DNA of 48,133 bases from Serratia sp. M24T3 (GTDB taxonomy: Bacteria; Pseudomonadota; Gammaproteobacteria; Enterobacterales; Enterobacteriaceae), in contig NZ_AJHJ01000037.1 of assembly GCF_000257645.1 (NCBI RefSeq), positions 1 to 48,133 on the forward strand, read 5' to 3'. Of this stretch, positions 15,505 through 27,698 are shown piece after piece. How positions within the stretch are numbered: the stretch's first letter is position 1; each line of letters begins with the position of its first letter. A program made the translations under genes and the position numbers. The notes under the pieces were generated by a model. The model was not told where the DNA came from and ran no database searches. It saw only the letters and a program-made list of their open reading frames with translations.

Positions 15505-15510
15505 TATTGG

Positions 15511-16440
15511 TTAAGCTTTGAAATCCAATCCAAAAACTTTGCGCTTCTCCGTAAGAAGCTGCGCCTGCTGTTTGACGACCTCCCAAATGGCCAGGGCGGC
15601 GGGCGTCAATGAGCGATTTTTACGTTTCACCAGCATCAACGCTCGATTCACCTCGGGCACCAGCGGGCGGATCACCAACTTGCTGCCAGAAGGAAGGGGC
15701 AGCGCCAGCGCGGGCAGAACGCTAATGCCGATACCTGCTTCGACCATCGGAAACAGTGTCGCTGGATGACCTATTTCCTGCACGACGAGAGTTTTTACAG
15801 AGAAATCTGCCAGCGCCTTGTCGATAAGCTGGCGGCTACCGGAAGAGTAATCTTGCAGGACCAGTCGCGCATCGTCCAGACTGGTCCACGGCACCGCCTC
15901 CATCGCCGCAAACGGGTTGTCTTGATGGCACAGCAGCAGGAAAGGTTCGTGCAGAATCACCTCGGTGTCCAGATCGTTGCTGTAACCGGGGTCGATCACG
16001 ATGCCAAAATCCACCTCGGCATTGCGCACGCTGTTCAGCACCAGCTGTTGTGATTGATCCCTGAGTAAAATCTGAATATCAGGGAAAATATCGGCGCTGC
16101 TGGCGATACACTGCGGCATCAGATGAGCTGAAATTGTTTGGCTGGAGGCAATCCTCACTCGTCCGTTTTGCTCTGTGCCGAAGCTGCGGGTATCGAGCAG
16201 CATTGCATGCAGTTCATCCAGCAAGGGTTCGACACGGTTTGCGAGACGACGTCCGGCATCGGTTAGCGCCACCTCACGGGTGGTTCGGTCGAGCAGCCGC
16301 ACGCCCATCTCACTCTCCAACTCTTTGATACTATGACTTATACCTGACTGGCTGAGGCCTATCACCTCGCCGGTACGGCTAAAGCTGCCATAACGCGCCA
16401 CGGCGATAAAAACCTTGAGTTGCTTGAGAGAATAATTCAT
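15511..16440 (-). CDS. yfeR: LysR-type regulator YfeR
   Basis: 309 aa. The N-terminal winged helix-turn-helix (~residues 3-62, with [13 protein letters not shown] as recognition region) is followed by a LysR substrate-binding domain (~90-295). It is divergent from yfeH with a 95-bp gap, the same arrangement as in E. coli, where YfeR regulates yfeH in response to osmolarity. The gap holds ATTCAT-type repeats that may be its binding site. The end lies 7 bp from the stop of the convergent nucleotidyltransferase gene, which marks the return to the conserved gene order. Confidence 0.85.
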   Translation of the reverse strand: MNYSLKQLKVFIAVARYGSFSRTGEVIGLSQSGISHSIKELESEMGVRLLDRTTREVALTDAGRRLANRVEPLLDELHAMLLDTRSFGTEQNGRVRIASSQTISAHLMPQCIASSADIFPDIQILLRDQSQQLVLNSVRNAEVDFGIVIDPGYSNDLDTEVILHEPFLLLCHQDNPFAAMEAVPWTSLDDARLVLQDYSSGSRQLIDKALADFSVKTLVVQEIGHPATLFPMVEAGIGISVLPALALPLPSGSKLVIRPLVPEVNRALMLVKRKNRSLTPAALAIWEVVKQQAQLLTEKRKVFGLDFKA

Positions 16441-16535
16441 GAATCGGATTCATTAATGGATTAGATAAATCAATTTTATAATTTTAACTGAAACAGTCAA
16501 AATAGCGCTATTACTTACAAATTATTGAGACAGCT

Positions 16536-17564
16536 ATGAAAGCCCTGCGTTTTTTGCCTGATACCTTTACCCTGATGTTGGTCGCTACCGTGTTGCTGGC
16601 GACGTTCGTCCCGGCACGAGGTATTTATATCACTGCCTTCAATGACCTGACGATTTTCGCCATCGGCCTCCTGTTCTTTATGCACGGCGCCAAGCTATCG
16701 CGCGCGGCGATCCTTGAAGGCAGTAACAACTGGCGTCTGCATCTTTGGGTGATGTTCAGCACCTTTATTTTGTTCCCAATTCTGGGCCTGCTGTTCCAGT
16801 GGTGGCATCCGGTTGACGTCAGCCCGCAGATATATTCTGGCTTCCTGTACCTCTGTGTCTTGCCCGCGACGGTTCAGTCTGCAATCGCCTTTACCTCGAT
16901 GGCCGGGGGCAATGTGGCGGCAGCGGTGTGCAGCGCATCGGCTTCAAGCCTGTTGGGGATTTTCGTTTCGCCTCTGCTGGTCAGCGTATTGATGCACGTT
17001 CAGGGCGACACAGGTAACGGCCTGGAGCAGATGTGGCACATCATCCTGCAACTGCTGGTTCCTTTCCTGGCGGGTCACCTGCTGCGTCCGGTTATTGGCA
17101 AATTCGTGGATAAACACAAGAAGATGATCGGCAAAACCGACAGAACCTCGATTTTGCTGGTGGTTTACACTGCGTTCAGCGAAGCGGTCACTCAGGGTAT
17201 CTGGCATAAAGTTGGGCTGGGTACCTTCGCGTTTATCGTGATCGTCTGCATCATTTTGGTGGCGATTGTCATCATCTTTAACACCTACATGGCGCGCTGG
17301 ATGGGCTTCTCGAAAGCAGATGAAATCACCATCGTGTTCTGCGGTTCAAAGAAAAGCCTGGCTAACGGTATTCCGCTGGCAAATATTCTGTTCCCGGTAA
17401 GTGCGATTGGCATGATGGTGCTGCCGCTGATGATTTTCCATCAGGTACAGCTGATGATCTGCGCCGTGCTGGCAAAGCGCTATCACAATAAGCAGCTGAA
17501 GTTGCAAAACGATGAAGCACAGCAGGCTGAAGGTGGCGCGAAAGTTCAGGCTAAATTGAATTAA
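16536..17564 (+). CDS. yfeH: Bile acid:sodium symporter-family membrane protein YfeH
   Basis: 342 aa, about 9-10 membrane helices, SBF-like family (PF13593). Conserved features include the N-terminal FARGIYITAFND-type segment, LPATVQSAIAFTSMAGGNVAAA with the helix-breaking region of the BASS fold, and GSKKSLANGIPLANILF. The transported substrate is not established. The hydrophilic C-terminal tail (QQAEGGAKVQAK) is longer than the core needs. Location between yfeR and ypeB matches E. coli exactly. Confidence 0.87.
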   Translation: MKALRFLPDTFTLMLVATVLLATFVPARGIYITAFNDLTIFAIGLLFFMHGAKLSRAAILEGSNNWRLHLWVMFSTFILFPILGLLFQWWHPVDVSPQIYSGFLYLCVLPATVQSAIAFTSMAGGNVAAAVCSASASSLLGIFVSPLLVSVLMHVQGDTGNGLEQMWHIILQLLVPFLAGHLLRPVIGKFVDKHKKMIGKTDRTSILLVVYTAFSEAVTQGIWHKVGLGTFAFIVIVCIILVAIVIIFNTYMARWMGFSKADEITIVFCGSKKSLANGIPLANILFPVSAIGMMVLPLMIFHQVQLMICAVLAKRYHNKQLKLQNDEAQQAEGGAKVQAKLN

Positions 17565-17580
17565 CTCTCTGATTCAAATT

Positions 17581-17613
17581 AAAAAAGCCGATCATTAAAC
17601 TGATCGGCTTTTT
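17581..17613. terminator. Bidirectional terminator between yfeH and ypeB
   Basis: AAAAAAGCCGATCA and TGATCGGCTTTTT form an 8-bp GC-containing stem extended by A-T pairs with a 6-nt loop. The T-run on either strand suits the two convergent genes. Confidence 0.9.
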
Positions 17614-17648
17614 CGTGGAATGACTACGGTTTAATCAATACCCAACGT

Positions 17649-17885
17649 TTATTCGCTGTGCGGGTTGTTGCCGCCGCGCCTCAGGGGTGTCAGTAAATCC
17701 TGTAGTCCCTCAATTTTTATCGCCAGCGCCATTTCCATCAGCATGCCAAGCTTGCCCTCGGGGAATTCTCCCTTGCGAGCAAACCATAACAAATACTCTT
17801 CCGGCAGGTCGATCAGTACCCTGCCCTGATATTTGCCAAACGGCATAACAGTGTTGGCGATTTCAATTAAATTTTCTTTTTCCAT
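17649..17885 (-). CDS. ypeB: YpeB, DUF3820-family small protein
   Basis: 78 aa. The core MPFGKYQGRVLIDLPEEYLLWFARKGEFPEGKLG is the conserved DUF3820 signature, and the position between yfeH and ligA is that of ypeB in E. coli. The function is unknown. No signal peptide or membrane segment is seen; it is probably cytoplasmic. It is transcribed in the same direction as ligA with 45 bp between them, so it may be the distal gene of a ligA transcript. Confidence 0.9.
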   Translation of the reverse strand: MEKENLIEIANTVMPFGKYQGRVLIDLPEEYLLWFARKGEFPEGKLGMLMEMALAIKIEGLQDLLTPLRRGGNNPHSE

Positions 17886-17930
17886 AAATTGCCCTCATTA
17901 CTACCCAACGTCATTGAAGTCGCTGCCGCT

Positions 17931-19958
<2,028 letters not shown>

Positions 19959-19973
19959 TCACCATCTTAATGA

Positions 19974-19999
19974 TAAAAAACCCCCGACATGCGGGGGTT
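19974..19999 (-). terminator. Terminator between zipA and ligA
   Basis: Read on the minus strand, AACCCCC / GGGGGTT form a 7-bp stem around a 7-nt loop, followed by TTTTTT. It lies just after the zipA stop codon. Confidence 0.85.
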
Positions 20000-20047
20000 A
20001 GTAAGATTTAGGCAGATTGTAACGCATACTGTTGCTTGAGCGAAGAA

Positions 20048-21085
20048 CTAGGCGGTAGCTTCCAGCACTTCACGGATACGCGCTTTGTAGGACTCAAGCT
20101 TCTGCGGCGTGATCATACGACGCTCGTCATCCCAAACTACGGCACCAACGTCGTCAGCAATACGCTGGGCAGACTGGAGCAACAGTTTGAAATTCTGATG
20201 AGCATCGCCGAAGCAAGGCACCATCATAAACAGCGTAATACCCGGCGTTGAGAAATCAGACATATTCTCAGGGTCGAATGATCCCGGTTTCACCATGTTA
20301 GCCAGGCTGAACAGCACAGGACCGCTGCCCGCAGGACTGACGTGGCGATGGAAAATATTCATCGCACCAAACTGGAAACCGGCCTGCAGCACGCTTTGCA
20401 GCAGTACTTCTCCGCCAATTACCCCACCCTGATGAGCCGCAACGTGCAGCACCAGAACGGTTTCTTTCAGTTTCTCTTTCACCGGCTCGGGCTCAGGCTC
20501 GGCAGGTGCGAAAGGCTGTGGTTCGGCGCGAGCGGCTGGCGCAGCGTCAGCATGAATTTCAGCTGGCGGCACCGGCGCGATATGCTCACGAGCAGGCTGA
20601 GCAACAGGCTCGGCGTAAGCTTCGTGATGCGGTGCGTTTACCGGCTCGGCAGCGGAGTAACCGCCAAGCAGAGGATCGTCATGCAGCGGCTGCTGAACCG
20701 GCGCCTGTGGAGGCACGGGTCTTTGCTGCGGCGCATGCTGAACCGGCTGCTGATGCGCAGGTTGCTGCTGAGTAGGCTGAGGCTGCACAGGTGCCTGCGA
20801 TGCGCGCTTGGGTTCGGCGTGCATCGGGACAAAACTTTCAGCTTCGTCATAGCTACCCATAGACGGCTCGTCATGTGAGTGGGACGCACGCACGCGCACT
20901 TCTCCCACCCCATCAACGAAATCTTCGCTCGGGGTTTGCTCTCGTTCTTTTTTCACTCGTTTAGCTGGACGATCGCGAAAAAGCGAAGAGCGTTCTTTAC
21001 GGCTGGTCCACAAACCGTGCAATAACAACGCTATTATGGCGATCGCACCAACAACGATTAATATCAGACGCAAGTCCTGCATCAT
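20048..21085 (-). CDS. zipA: Cell division protein ZipA
   Basis: 345 aa (E. coli 328). It anchors FtsZ to the inner membrane. The N-terminal membrane helix (residues ~5-25, [20 protein letters not shown]) and [13 protein letters not shown] are nearly identical to the E. coli protein. A long Pro/Gln/Ala-rich linker (about 85-200) follows, then the globular FtsZ-binding domain (~208-345) with [34 protein letters not shown]. The linker has drifted in length and sequence, as is usual. It is divergent from cysZ. Confidence 0.97.
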   Translation of the reverse strand: MMQDLRLILIVVGAIAIIALLLHGLWTSRKERSSLFRDRPAKRVKKEREQTPSEDFVDGVGEVRVRASHSHDEPSMGSYDEAESFVPMHAEPKRASQAPVQPQPTQQQPAHQQPVQHAPQQRPVPPQAPVQQPLHDDPLLGGYSAAEPVNAPHHEAYAEPVAQPAREHIAPVPPAEIHADAAPAARAEPQPFAPAEPEPEPVKEKLKETVLVLHVAAHQGGVIGGEVLLQSVLQAGFQFGAMNIFHRHVSPAGSGPVLFSLANMVKPGSFDPENMSDFSTPGITLFMMVPCFGDAHQNFKLLLQSAQRIADDVGAVVWDDERRMITPQKLESYKARIREVLEATA

Positions 21086-21323
21086 TGCTATCTCTGTTGT
21101 TCTTTACCCATAAGGTAATTATTCATTGCCAACGCGGCAAACATTCACCTATCTAACTCTATTTGGCTGAGTTGATAAGTGCAAGTCTGGACACTGTTTT
21201 ATGCTAATAAACATGAATGTTGCATTCTTTTTGAACACTTTTCATCCAACAAGTGCCTAGTCAGTGCAAAATCATATCGATATGATAGCCCAGCCTATTC
21301 AATTGAGAGAGAAAATTTCTTTT

Positions 21324-22082
21324 ATGCCGTCATCTGATGTCAATGGAGTGCATTATTTTGCCCAGGGTTGGAAGTTGATCTCTCTTCCCGGTATCCGCCG
21401 ATTTGTGGTGATCCCGCTGCTGGTAAACATTTTACTGATGGGCGGCGCTTTTTGGTGGCTGTTCACCAAGATGGGTCAGTGGATCCCGGCCCTGATGAAT
21501 CACGTGCCCGCATGGCTACGCTGGCTGGATTATTTGATTTGGCCGATAGCCGTGATTTCTGTGCTACTGGTGTTCAGCTTCTTTTTCAGCACGATTGCCA
21601 ACCTGATTGCCGCACCTTTTAGTGGACTGCTGGCGGAACAGCTGGAAGCTCGCCTCACCGGCAAGGTTATTCCCGATGCCGGTATCTGGGGCATCATGAA
21701 AGACCTGCCGCGCATCATGAAACGCGAGATGCAGAAGCTCGGATACTACATTCCACGTGCGCTGCTACTGCTGCTACTGCATTTTATACCCGGCGTCGGA
21801 CAAACGCTGGCTCCGGTGTTATGGTTTTTCTTTAGCGCCTGGATGCTGGCGATTCAGTATTGCGACTACCCTTTCGATAACCACAAAGTCAGCTTCGCCG
21901 ATATGCGCCGCTCGATGGGCCGCCATAAGGTCGATAACCTGCAGTTTGGTTCATTGGTCAGCGTGTTTACGCTGGTGCCAGTGCTCAATTTGCTGATCTT
22001 GCCGGTAGCCGTTTGTGGTGCTACCGCAATGTGGGTTGACCGTTACCGCCATGTTCATTTGCCCGAATCAGGCAGGCGCTAA
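21324..22082 (+). CDS. cysZ: Sulfate transporter CysZ
   Basis: 252 aa from ATG 21324 (E. coli 253). It is an inner-membrane sulfate permease that supplies cysteine synthesis. [38 protein letters not shown] near the start, [26 protein letters not shown], and [19 protein letters not shown] are family hallmarks. An in-frame GTG at 21264 would add 20 residues absent from the E. coli protein, so the internal ATG is chosen. It precedes cysK, as in E. coli. Confidence 0.95.
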   Translation: MPSSDVNGVHYFAQGWKLISLPGIRRFVVIPLLVNILLMGGAFWWLFTKMGQWIPALMNHVPAWLRWLDYLIWPIAVISVLLVFSFFFSTIANLIAAPFSGLLAEQLEARLTGKVIPDAGIWGIMKDLPRIMKREMQKLGYYIPRALLLLLLHFIPGVGQTLAPVLWFFFSAWMLAIQYCDYPFDNHKVSFADMRRSMGRHKVDNLQFGSLVSVFTLVPVLNLLILPVAVCGATAMWVDRYRHVHLPESGRR

Positions 22083-22237
22083 GGGTTTTGTACTAGAATC
22101 AAAACATATTTCATATTCACATATCATATACTAATTCTTTACTTCACTAGGGGAGACGTTCAAGTATGCTTTTTACGTTTTCCTCTTAATTTCATAAAAT
22201 TATCCTCAAAAGAATTCGACACAAGGTAGGAAAGGCT

Positions 22238-23203
22238 ATGAGCAAGATCTATGATGACAATTCATTAACAATCGGCCATACGCCGCTGGTTCGCCTGAAT
22301 CGTATTGGCAATGGCCGTATACTGGCTAAAGTCGAGTCACGCAATCCAAGCTTCAGTGTAAAAGACCGTATTGGCGCAAGTATGATTTGGGAAGCCGAGA
22401 AAAGCGGCATTCTGACCAAGGACATCGAACTGGTTGAACCTACCAGTGGCAATACCGGTATTGCACTGGCCTTTGTAGCCGCCGCGCGCGGATACAAGCT
22501 GACCCTGACCATGCCTGAAACCATGAGCGTGGAACGCCGTAAGCTGCTGAAAGCTCTGGGTGCCAATCTGGTACTGACTGAAGGCGCAAAAGGCATGAAA
22601 GGCGCTATTGCCAAAGCTGAAGAAATTCAGGCCAGCGATCCTAAGCGTTACCTCATCTTGCAGCAGTTCAGCAACCCGGCCAACCCGGCAATCCACGAAA
22701 AAACGACTGGCCCTGAAATTTGGGAAGATACCGACGGCGCGGTTGACGTGCTGATCGCGGGCGTTGGTACGGGCGGAACGATTACCGGTACCGGCCGTTA
22801 CCTGAAAAGTAAAAAAAGCAGCGTAAAACTGGTTGCCGTTGAGCCAGTCGATTCACCGGTTATTACCCAAACGCTGGCAGGCCAGGAAGTGAAGCCGGGC
22901 CCGCACAAGATTCAGGGTATCGGTGCAGGTTTCATTCCAGGCAACCTGGACTTGGAATTGCTGGACCGCGTCGAGCTGATTTCCAATGACGACTCCATTT
23001 CCTACGCACGTCGCCTGATGGAAGAAGAAGGCATTCTGGCCGGTATTTCTTCCGGTGCGGCCGTTGCTGCCGCGGTGAAACTTTTGGAGGATCCAGAGTA
23101 CGCTGACAAGACTATCGTGGTGATTCTGCCTTCTTCCGGCGAACGCTATTTAAGTACCGCATTGTTTGCAGATTTGTTTACAGAAAAAGAATTGCAACAA
23201 TAA
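22238..23203 (+). CDS. cysK: Cysteine synthase A (O-acetylserine sulfhydrylase) CysK
   Basis: 321 aa (E. coli 323). It converts O-acetylserine and sulfide into cysteine with PLP. The PLP lysine is K42 in FSVKDR, the substrate loop is PTSGNTG (~68-74), the phosphate loop [12 protein letters not shown], and the C-terminal SSGER segment is present. GTAGGAAAGG precedes the ATG by about 6 nt. In E. coli it is activated by CysB; I cannot define the CysB site in the 155-bp leader. Confidence 0.97.
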   Translation: MSKIYDDNSLTIGHTPLVRLNRIGNGRILAKVESRNPSFSVKDRIGASMIWEAEKSGILTKDIELVEPTSGNTGIALAFVAAARGYKLTLTMPETMSVERRKLLKALGANLVLTEGAKGMKGAIAKAEEIQASDPKRYLILQQFSNPANPAIHEKTTGPEIWEDTDGAVDVLIAGVGTGGTITGTGRYLKSKKSSVKLVAVEPVDSPVITQTLAGQEVKPGPHKIQGIGAGFIPGNLDLELLDRVELISNDDSISYARRLMEEEGILAGISSGAAVAAAVKLLEDPEYADKTIVVILPSSGERYLSTALFADLFTEKELQQ

Positions 23204-23224
23204 TGCCACCCCGCCTCAAATGAA

Positions 23225-23253
23225 CAAAAAAGCACCTTTATAGGTGCTTTTTT
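23225..23253 (+). terminator. cysK terminator
   Basis: AAAAAAGCACC and GGTGCTTTTTT form a 5-bp GC-containing core with A-T extension and a 7-nt loop, 22 bp after the cysK stop. Confidence 0.9.
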
Positions 23254-23606
23254 GTGGTCTGCATCAAAGTTTAGTGCACTTCGTGATTGATTTTAGCAGC
23301 AAGGTTTAGTATTTAACCCATCAATTATTTCGATGCGTAAAATTAATCACCGTTACAATTGCTTTTAGCTGAATCGTTTTACTGATTTGTTACAGCATAG
23401 TAAATGGCGGCATAATGGAAATGAATCAGAAAAGATTTTGCATCGGGTCTGAAGATTGATCACGGTGTGCGAATTTTTACTTTTTCGGTTGCATCGGAGT
23501 TTATCCCTGAACAATATTCAGGCGCTAATCTCACAGGCTAAAGCAAGGCCTATAAGCTAAGCTTTAGCCCCACAACGTTACTTTAAATTAAGTTGGGGAA
23601 ACATCA
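23254..23606 (+). promoter_or_regulatory. ptsH: ptsH upstream region
   Basis: About 350 bp without a gene, AT-rich, between the cysK terminator and ptsH. In E. coli the equivalent region carries several pts promoters with CRP control. Here I see no CRP site close enough to the TGTGA-N6-TCACA consensus to claim. GGGGAAA at 23594-23600 is the ribosome-binding site of ptsH. Confidence 0.5.
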
Positions 23607-23864
23607 ATGTTCCAGCAAGAAGTTACTATTACTGCTCCAAATGGTCTGCATACTCGCCCTGCTGCACAATTTGTGAAAGAAGCAAAAGGTTTCACTTCAG
23701 ACATTACCGTGACCTCTAACGGGAAAAGTGCCAGTGCTAAAAGCCTGTTTAAACTACAAACTTTGGGTCTGACTCAGGGTACTGTTGTTACCCTTTCCGC
23801 TGAAGGTGAAGACGAGCAGAAAGCCGTCGAACACTTGGTAAAACTGATGGCAGAGCTCGAATAA
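23607..23864 (+). CDS. ptsH: Phosphocarrier protein HPr
   Basis: 85 aa, the standard HPr length. H15 in [10 protein letters not shown] receives phosphate from enzyme I and passes it to the sugar-specific IIA domains. S46 in SAKSLFKLQ is the conserved position that Gram-positive kinases use, and is present as in E. coli. It is the first gene of ptsH-ptsI-crr. The 122-bp gap to ptsI is longer than in E. coli. Confidence 0.98.
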   Translation: MFQQEVTITAPNGLHTRPAAQFVKEAKGFTSDITVTSNGKSASAKSLFKLQTLGLTQGTVVTLSAEGEDEQKAVEHLVKLMAELE

Positions 23865-23986
23865 GAAGCTTGGTCAGAGGGACACTTAACAGGACGTTTT
23901 TACTTTTAAGCCAATAACTTATACCCGGTATTAATGTCCTGAACAGTCTCTAAAGAGTTAACACCAGTCAACAGTAAGGTAGGGTT

Positions 23987-25714
23987 ATGATTTCAGGCAT
24001 TTTAGTATCTCCCGGTATTGCTTTCGGCAAGGCGTTGTTGCTGAAAGAAGATGAAATTGTCATCGACCGGAAAAAAATCTCTCCTGAGAATGTCGATCAG
24101 GAAGTTGAACGTTTTCTGTCAGGCCGTGCGAAAGCCTCTGCACAATTGGAAACGATCAAGACCAAAGCCGGCGAGACCTTCGGTGAAGAGAAAGAAGCCA
24201 TCTTCGAAGGCCACATCATGTTGTTGGAAGACGAAGAGCTAGAACAAGAAATCATAGCCCTCATCAAAGATGACAAATCCACTGCCGACGCTGCCGCCTA
24301 TTCAGTGATTGAAGGCCAGGCCAAGGCGCTGGAAGAACTTGACGACGAATACCTGAAAGAGCGTGCTGCGGACGTGCGTGACATCGGTAAACGTTTGCTG
24401 CGCAATATTCTCGGCATGCCAATTATCGATCTGGGCACCATTCAGAGTGAAGTTATTCTGGTTGCCAGTGATTTGACTCCCTCGGAAACCGCGCAGCTGA
24501 ACCTGAACAAAGTACTGGGCTTCATCACCGATTTGGGTGGCCGTACTTCGCACACCTCCATCATGGCGCGTTCTTTGGAACTGCCTGCGATTGTGGGTAC
24601 CAGCGATGTGACCAAACAGGTCAAGAATGACGACTATCTGATCCTCGATGCTGTAAACAATAAAATCTACGTCAACCCGACGCAGGACGTTATTGAAGAA
24701 CTTAAAGCCGATCAGGCTCAGTACATCAGCGAAAAAGACGAGCTGGCCAAGCTGAAAGACTTGCCTGCGATTACGTTGGACGGGCATCAGGTTGAAGTCT
24801 GTGCCAACATCGGTACCGTGCGTGACGTCGCGGGTGCAGAGCGTAATGGCGCAGAAGGCGTAGGCCTGTATCGTACCGAATTCCTGTTTATGGACCGCGA
24901 TAGTCTGCCGACCGAAGAAGAACAGTTCCAGGCCTATAAAGCCGTTGCGGAAGCAATGGGATCACAGGCGGTGATTGTTCGTACCATGGACATCGGCGGC
25001 GATAAAGAATTGCCGTACATGAATCTGCCTAAAGAAGAGAACCCGTTCCTCGGCTGGCGCGCTATCCGTATCTGTCTGGACCGTAAAGAGATTCTTCACG
25101 ACCAGCTGCGTGCAATCCTGCGTGCATCCGCTTTCGGAAAACTGCGTATCATGTTCCCGATGGTGATTTCCGTCGAGGAAGTTCGCGAGCTGAACGGCGA
25201 GCTGGAATTGCTCAAAGGGCAACTGCGCGAAGAAGGCAAAGCCTTTGATGAGACTATTGAAGTTGGCGTGATGGTAGAAACACCCGCGGCAGCGGTAATT
25301 GCTCACCATCTGGCAAAAGAAGTCGATTTCTTCAGTATTGGTACAAACGATCTTACCCAGTATACTCTGGCAGTAGATCGCGGTAATGAACTGATTTCTC
25401 ATCTTTATAATCCGATGTCCCCATCAGTGCTTGCACTTATCAAGCAAGTTATTGATGCATCGCATGCCGCGGGTAAATGGACTGGCATGTGTGGAGAGCT
25501 AGCAGGTGACGAACGTGCTACACTTCTCTTATTGGGCATGGGTCTGGATGAGTTCAGCATGAGCGCAATCTCGATCCCACGCATCAAGAAAATTATTCGT
25601 AATACAAACTTCGAAGATGTGAAGGCGCTGGCAGAAGAGGCTCTGGCCCAACCTACGGCGCAAGAGTTGATGAATTTGGTAAACAAATTCATTGAAGAGA
25701 AAACACTCTGCTAA
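23987..25714 (+). CDS. ptsI: PTS enzyme I
   Basis: 575 aa, full length. It autophosphorylates from phosphoenolpyruvate on H189 ([11 protein letters not shown]) and phosphorylates HPr. The N-terminal HPr-binding and phosphohistidine domains are followed by the C-terminal PEP barrel with the conserved [32 protein letters not shown] and GMCGELAGD motifs, the last with the catalytic cysteine. GTAGGG precedes the ATG. Confidence 0.98.
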   Translation: MISGILVSPGIAFGKALLLKEDEIVIDRKKISPENVDQEVERFLSGRAKASAQLETIKTKAGETFGEEKEAIFEGHIMLLEDEELEQEIIALIKDDKSTADAAAYSVIEGQAKALEELDDEYLKERAADVRDIGKRLLRNILGMPIIDLGTIQSEVILVASDLTPSETAQLNLNKVLGFITDLGGRTSHTSIMARSLELPAIVGTSDVTKQVKNDDYLILDAVNNKIYVNPTQDVIEELKADQAQYISEKDELAKLKDLPAITLDGHQVEVCANIGTVRDVAGAERNGAEGVGLYRTEFLFMDRDSLPTEEEQFQAYKAVAEAMGSQAVIVRTMDIGGDKELPYMNLPKEENPFLGWRAIRICLDRKEILHDQLRAILRASAFGKLRIMFPMVISVEEVRELNGELELLKGQLREEGKAFDETIEVGVMVETPAAAVIAHHLAKEVDFFSIGTNDLTQYTLAVDRGNELISHLYNPMSPSVLALIKQVIDASHAAGKWTGMCGELAGDERATLLLLGMGLDEFSMSAISIPRIKKIIRNTNFEDVKALAEEALAQPTAQELMNLVNKFIEEKTLC

Positions 25715-25761
25715 TTGCGCGTTGCTGGAAAGCTGCCCAAATTAATGCTTAGGAGAAAATC

Positions 25762-26271
25762 ATGGGTTTGTTCGATAAACTAAAATCATTGGTTTCTGAT
25801 GATAAGAAAGAAGTCGGCATAATTGAAATCGTTGCGCCGATCTCTGGTGAGATTGTCAATATTGAAGATGTTCCCGATGTTGTTTTTGCTGAAAAAATTG
25901 TGGGTGATGGCATTGCCATCAAACCATCAGGAAACAAAATCGTAGCGCCTGTTGATGGTACCATCGGTAAAATCTTTGAAACTAACCATGCTTTCTCAAT
26001 CGAATCCGACAACGGCATCGAGCTGTTTGTCCACTTCGGTATCGACACTGTCGAGCTGAAAGGTGAAGGTTTCAAGCGTATTGCCGAGGAAGGGCAGCGC
26101 GTTAAGAAAGGCGATTTGATTATCGAGTTTGATTTGGCCCTGCTGGAAGAGAAAGCCAAGTCGACCCTGACTCCGGTTGTTATCTCTAACATGGATGAGA
26201 TTAAGGAACTGATTAAGCTTTCTGGTACCGTAGTGGTTGGCGAGACGCCGATTATTCGCATCAAGAAGTAA
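25762..26271 (+). CDS. crr: Glucose-specific IIA component (EIIA-Glc)
   Basis: 169 aa, the exact length of E. coli Crr. It accepts phosphate from HPr and regulates adenylate cyclase and non-PTS permeases. The two active-site histidines are at 76 (TNHAFS) and 91 (LFVHFG), equivalent to H75 and H90 of the mature protein. The gene is 47 bp after ptsI with AGGAGA before the ATG. Confidence 0.98.
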   Translation: MGLFDKLKSLVSDDKKEVGIIEIVAPISGEIVNIEDVPDVVFAEKIVGDGIAIKPSGNKIVAPVDGTIGKIFETNHAFSIESDNGIELFVHFGIDTVELKGEGFKRIAEEGQRVKKGDLIIEFDLALLEEKAKSTLTPVVISNMDEIKELIKLSGTVVVGETPIIRIKK

Positions 26272-26285
26272 GATCTTTCCTGATG

Positions 26286-26315
26286 AAAAACGGCGCTGAT
26301 TGCGCCGTTTTTTTT
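26286..26315. terminator. crr terminator (bidirectional)
   Basis: AAAAACGGCGC and GCGCCGTTTTTT form a 6-bp GC stem extended by A-T pairs with a 5-nt loop, followed by a T8 run. It separates crr from the convergent sensor kinase gene. Confidence 0.9.
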
Positions 26316-26345
26316 GCCAGACATTTCTAAAAACTTTCTAAATAG

Positions 26346-27698
26346 TCAGGTAATGATTTTCCAGTGAGGAACTTTAAGGTCGATTATAAGGCCTCTGGGA
26401 GAGCCATTACGCGCTTCAATTTTACCATGATGCGCTACCATCACTTTCTTGGTGATCGCAAGCCCCAGGCCATAGCCCTTGCCAGATAGCGGCGACATCA
26501 CACGAACGAAGGGATCAAAGATACTAGAAAGCTTGTCTTCCTCGACGCCCGGCCCCTGATCGGCGACTTCAACGCAAAGATATTCCTCTTTTGCCCCCAG
26601 CGAGACATTCACTGTCTGACCGCGTGCCGAAAAACGCAGCGCGTTACGCACCACGTTATCAATAGCTCGGCGCATCAGCTCGGCATTCCCCTTCACCGTA
26701 TAGTCTTCATCCGCTGCATCGCAGTTGAGCGCAATTTCAACCCCCGGCAACTGAGCCTCATAGCGCGCATCGTTAACCACTGCTTCAACGAGCCCGAAGA
26801 GGTCAAAATACTCTTCGTCAGGCATGATGCTGTGCTCGGTTCGAGAAAGCGCCAGCAATTCGCCAATCATCTTGTCCAGTCGCCCTGCCTCATGCTCGAT
26901 GCGTTTGAGGGAGGTTTCGACATTAATCGGATTTTGCCGCGCCAGGCCGATAGCCAGCTGCAGTCGCGCCAGGGGAGACCTCAGCTCGTGAGATACATCG
27001 TGCAGCAACTCTTCACGGGCTTTGACCAGCACCTGCAAACGCTCTGCCATCGAGTCAAAATCGCGAGCAACCTCGGAAAGTTCGTCGTGACGTTTGCCCA
27101 TGGTCGAAAACAGGCGTACAGATAAATCACCCTGAGAGACACGGCCAAAGGCTTTGCGCATTTGTAGCATCGGCCGGGTTAAGTTCCAGGCCATCAGGGC
27201 GCTGAATATCAGCCCGCCAATTCCCCCAATCCACAAGAATGGAGGCGGCATATTAAACACGTGATTTTCTCTTTTTGGCCGATACTCATCCATCAGCCCT
27301 TCAACATCGTAATGCAGTCGATAGCCCTGACCGTCGGGTGCCTGAACAAATTCGACAACATCTACCGGCGCTTTTCCAGGTTCCAGCTCGTCAACACTTA
27401 TCCCTTTGGCCGGGATCATGGAAGGCTGCACAGTGAACAAACGCCGATCGTCGGCAGGCCAGCCCGCAATCATATGGTTCAGGGCAGGTAAACCATCCGT
27501 GTGCAGCGTGGAAACCGCCGTAGAGATTTGCAGTTTGACAAAACGCCGCGCAATGCTGCTTTCAGGAGGCTCGTGGTGGTAATAAAAGGTGAATACCGCC
27601 CACAGAAGCTGGGTCATGATGACAAAAGTCACCCAGTAGGCCAGCAAGATTTTCCAAAACAGCCTGCCGCGCAGGCGTTTATCGGATTCGATAGCCAA
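26346..27698 (-). CDS. CpxA-like sensor histidine kinase
   Basis: 450 aa. Membrane helix 1 (~14-38), a periplasmic sensor part of ~115 residues, membrane helix 2 (~154-172), a HAMP region, then dimerisation and phosphoacceptor H237 in HDVSHELRSPLARLQ. The ATPase domain has N-box NVVRNALRFS, G1 DQGPGV and G2 GKGYGLGLAI. It partners with the regulator upstream, overlapping its end by 20 nt. The kinase half resembles CpxA, but the periplasmic part differs and this is not the cpx locus. The signal sensed is unknown. Confidence 0.88.
   Translation of the reverse strand: MAIESDKRLRGRLFWKILLAYWVTFVIMTQLLWAVFTFYYHHEPPESSIARRFVKLQISTAVSTLHTDGLPALNHMIAGWPADDRRLFTVQPSMIPAKGISVDELEPGKAPVDVVEFVQAPDGQGYRLHYDVEGLMDEYRPKRENHVFNMPPPFLWIGGIGGLIFSALMAWNLTRPMLQMRKAFGRVSQGDLSVRLFSTMGKRHDELSEVARDFDSMAERLQVLVKAREELLHDVSHELRSPLARLQLAIGLARQNPINVETSLKRIEHEAGRLDKMIGELLALSRTEHSIMPDEEYFDLFGLVEAVVNDARYEAQLPGVEIALNCDAADEDYTVKGNAELMRRAIDNVVRNALRFSARGQTVNVSLGAKEEYLCVEVADQGPGVEEDKLSSIFDPFVRVMSPLSGKGYGLGLAITKKVMVAHHGKIEARNGSPRGLIIDLKVPHWKIIT

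Noticed and set aside
80-15510. Intact integrative element in the tRNA-Lys site
   Set aside because: No integrase, excisionase or mobilisation gene is present; only the tRNA-end duplication hints at past integration.
23890-23941. CAGGAC/GTCCTG hairpin between ptsH and ptsI
   Set aside because: Only 6 bp with a ~40-nt loop, too weak to claim a function.
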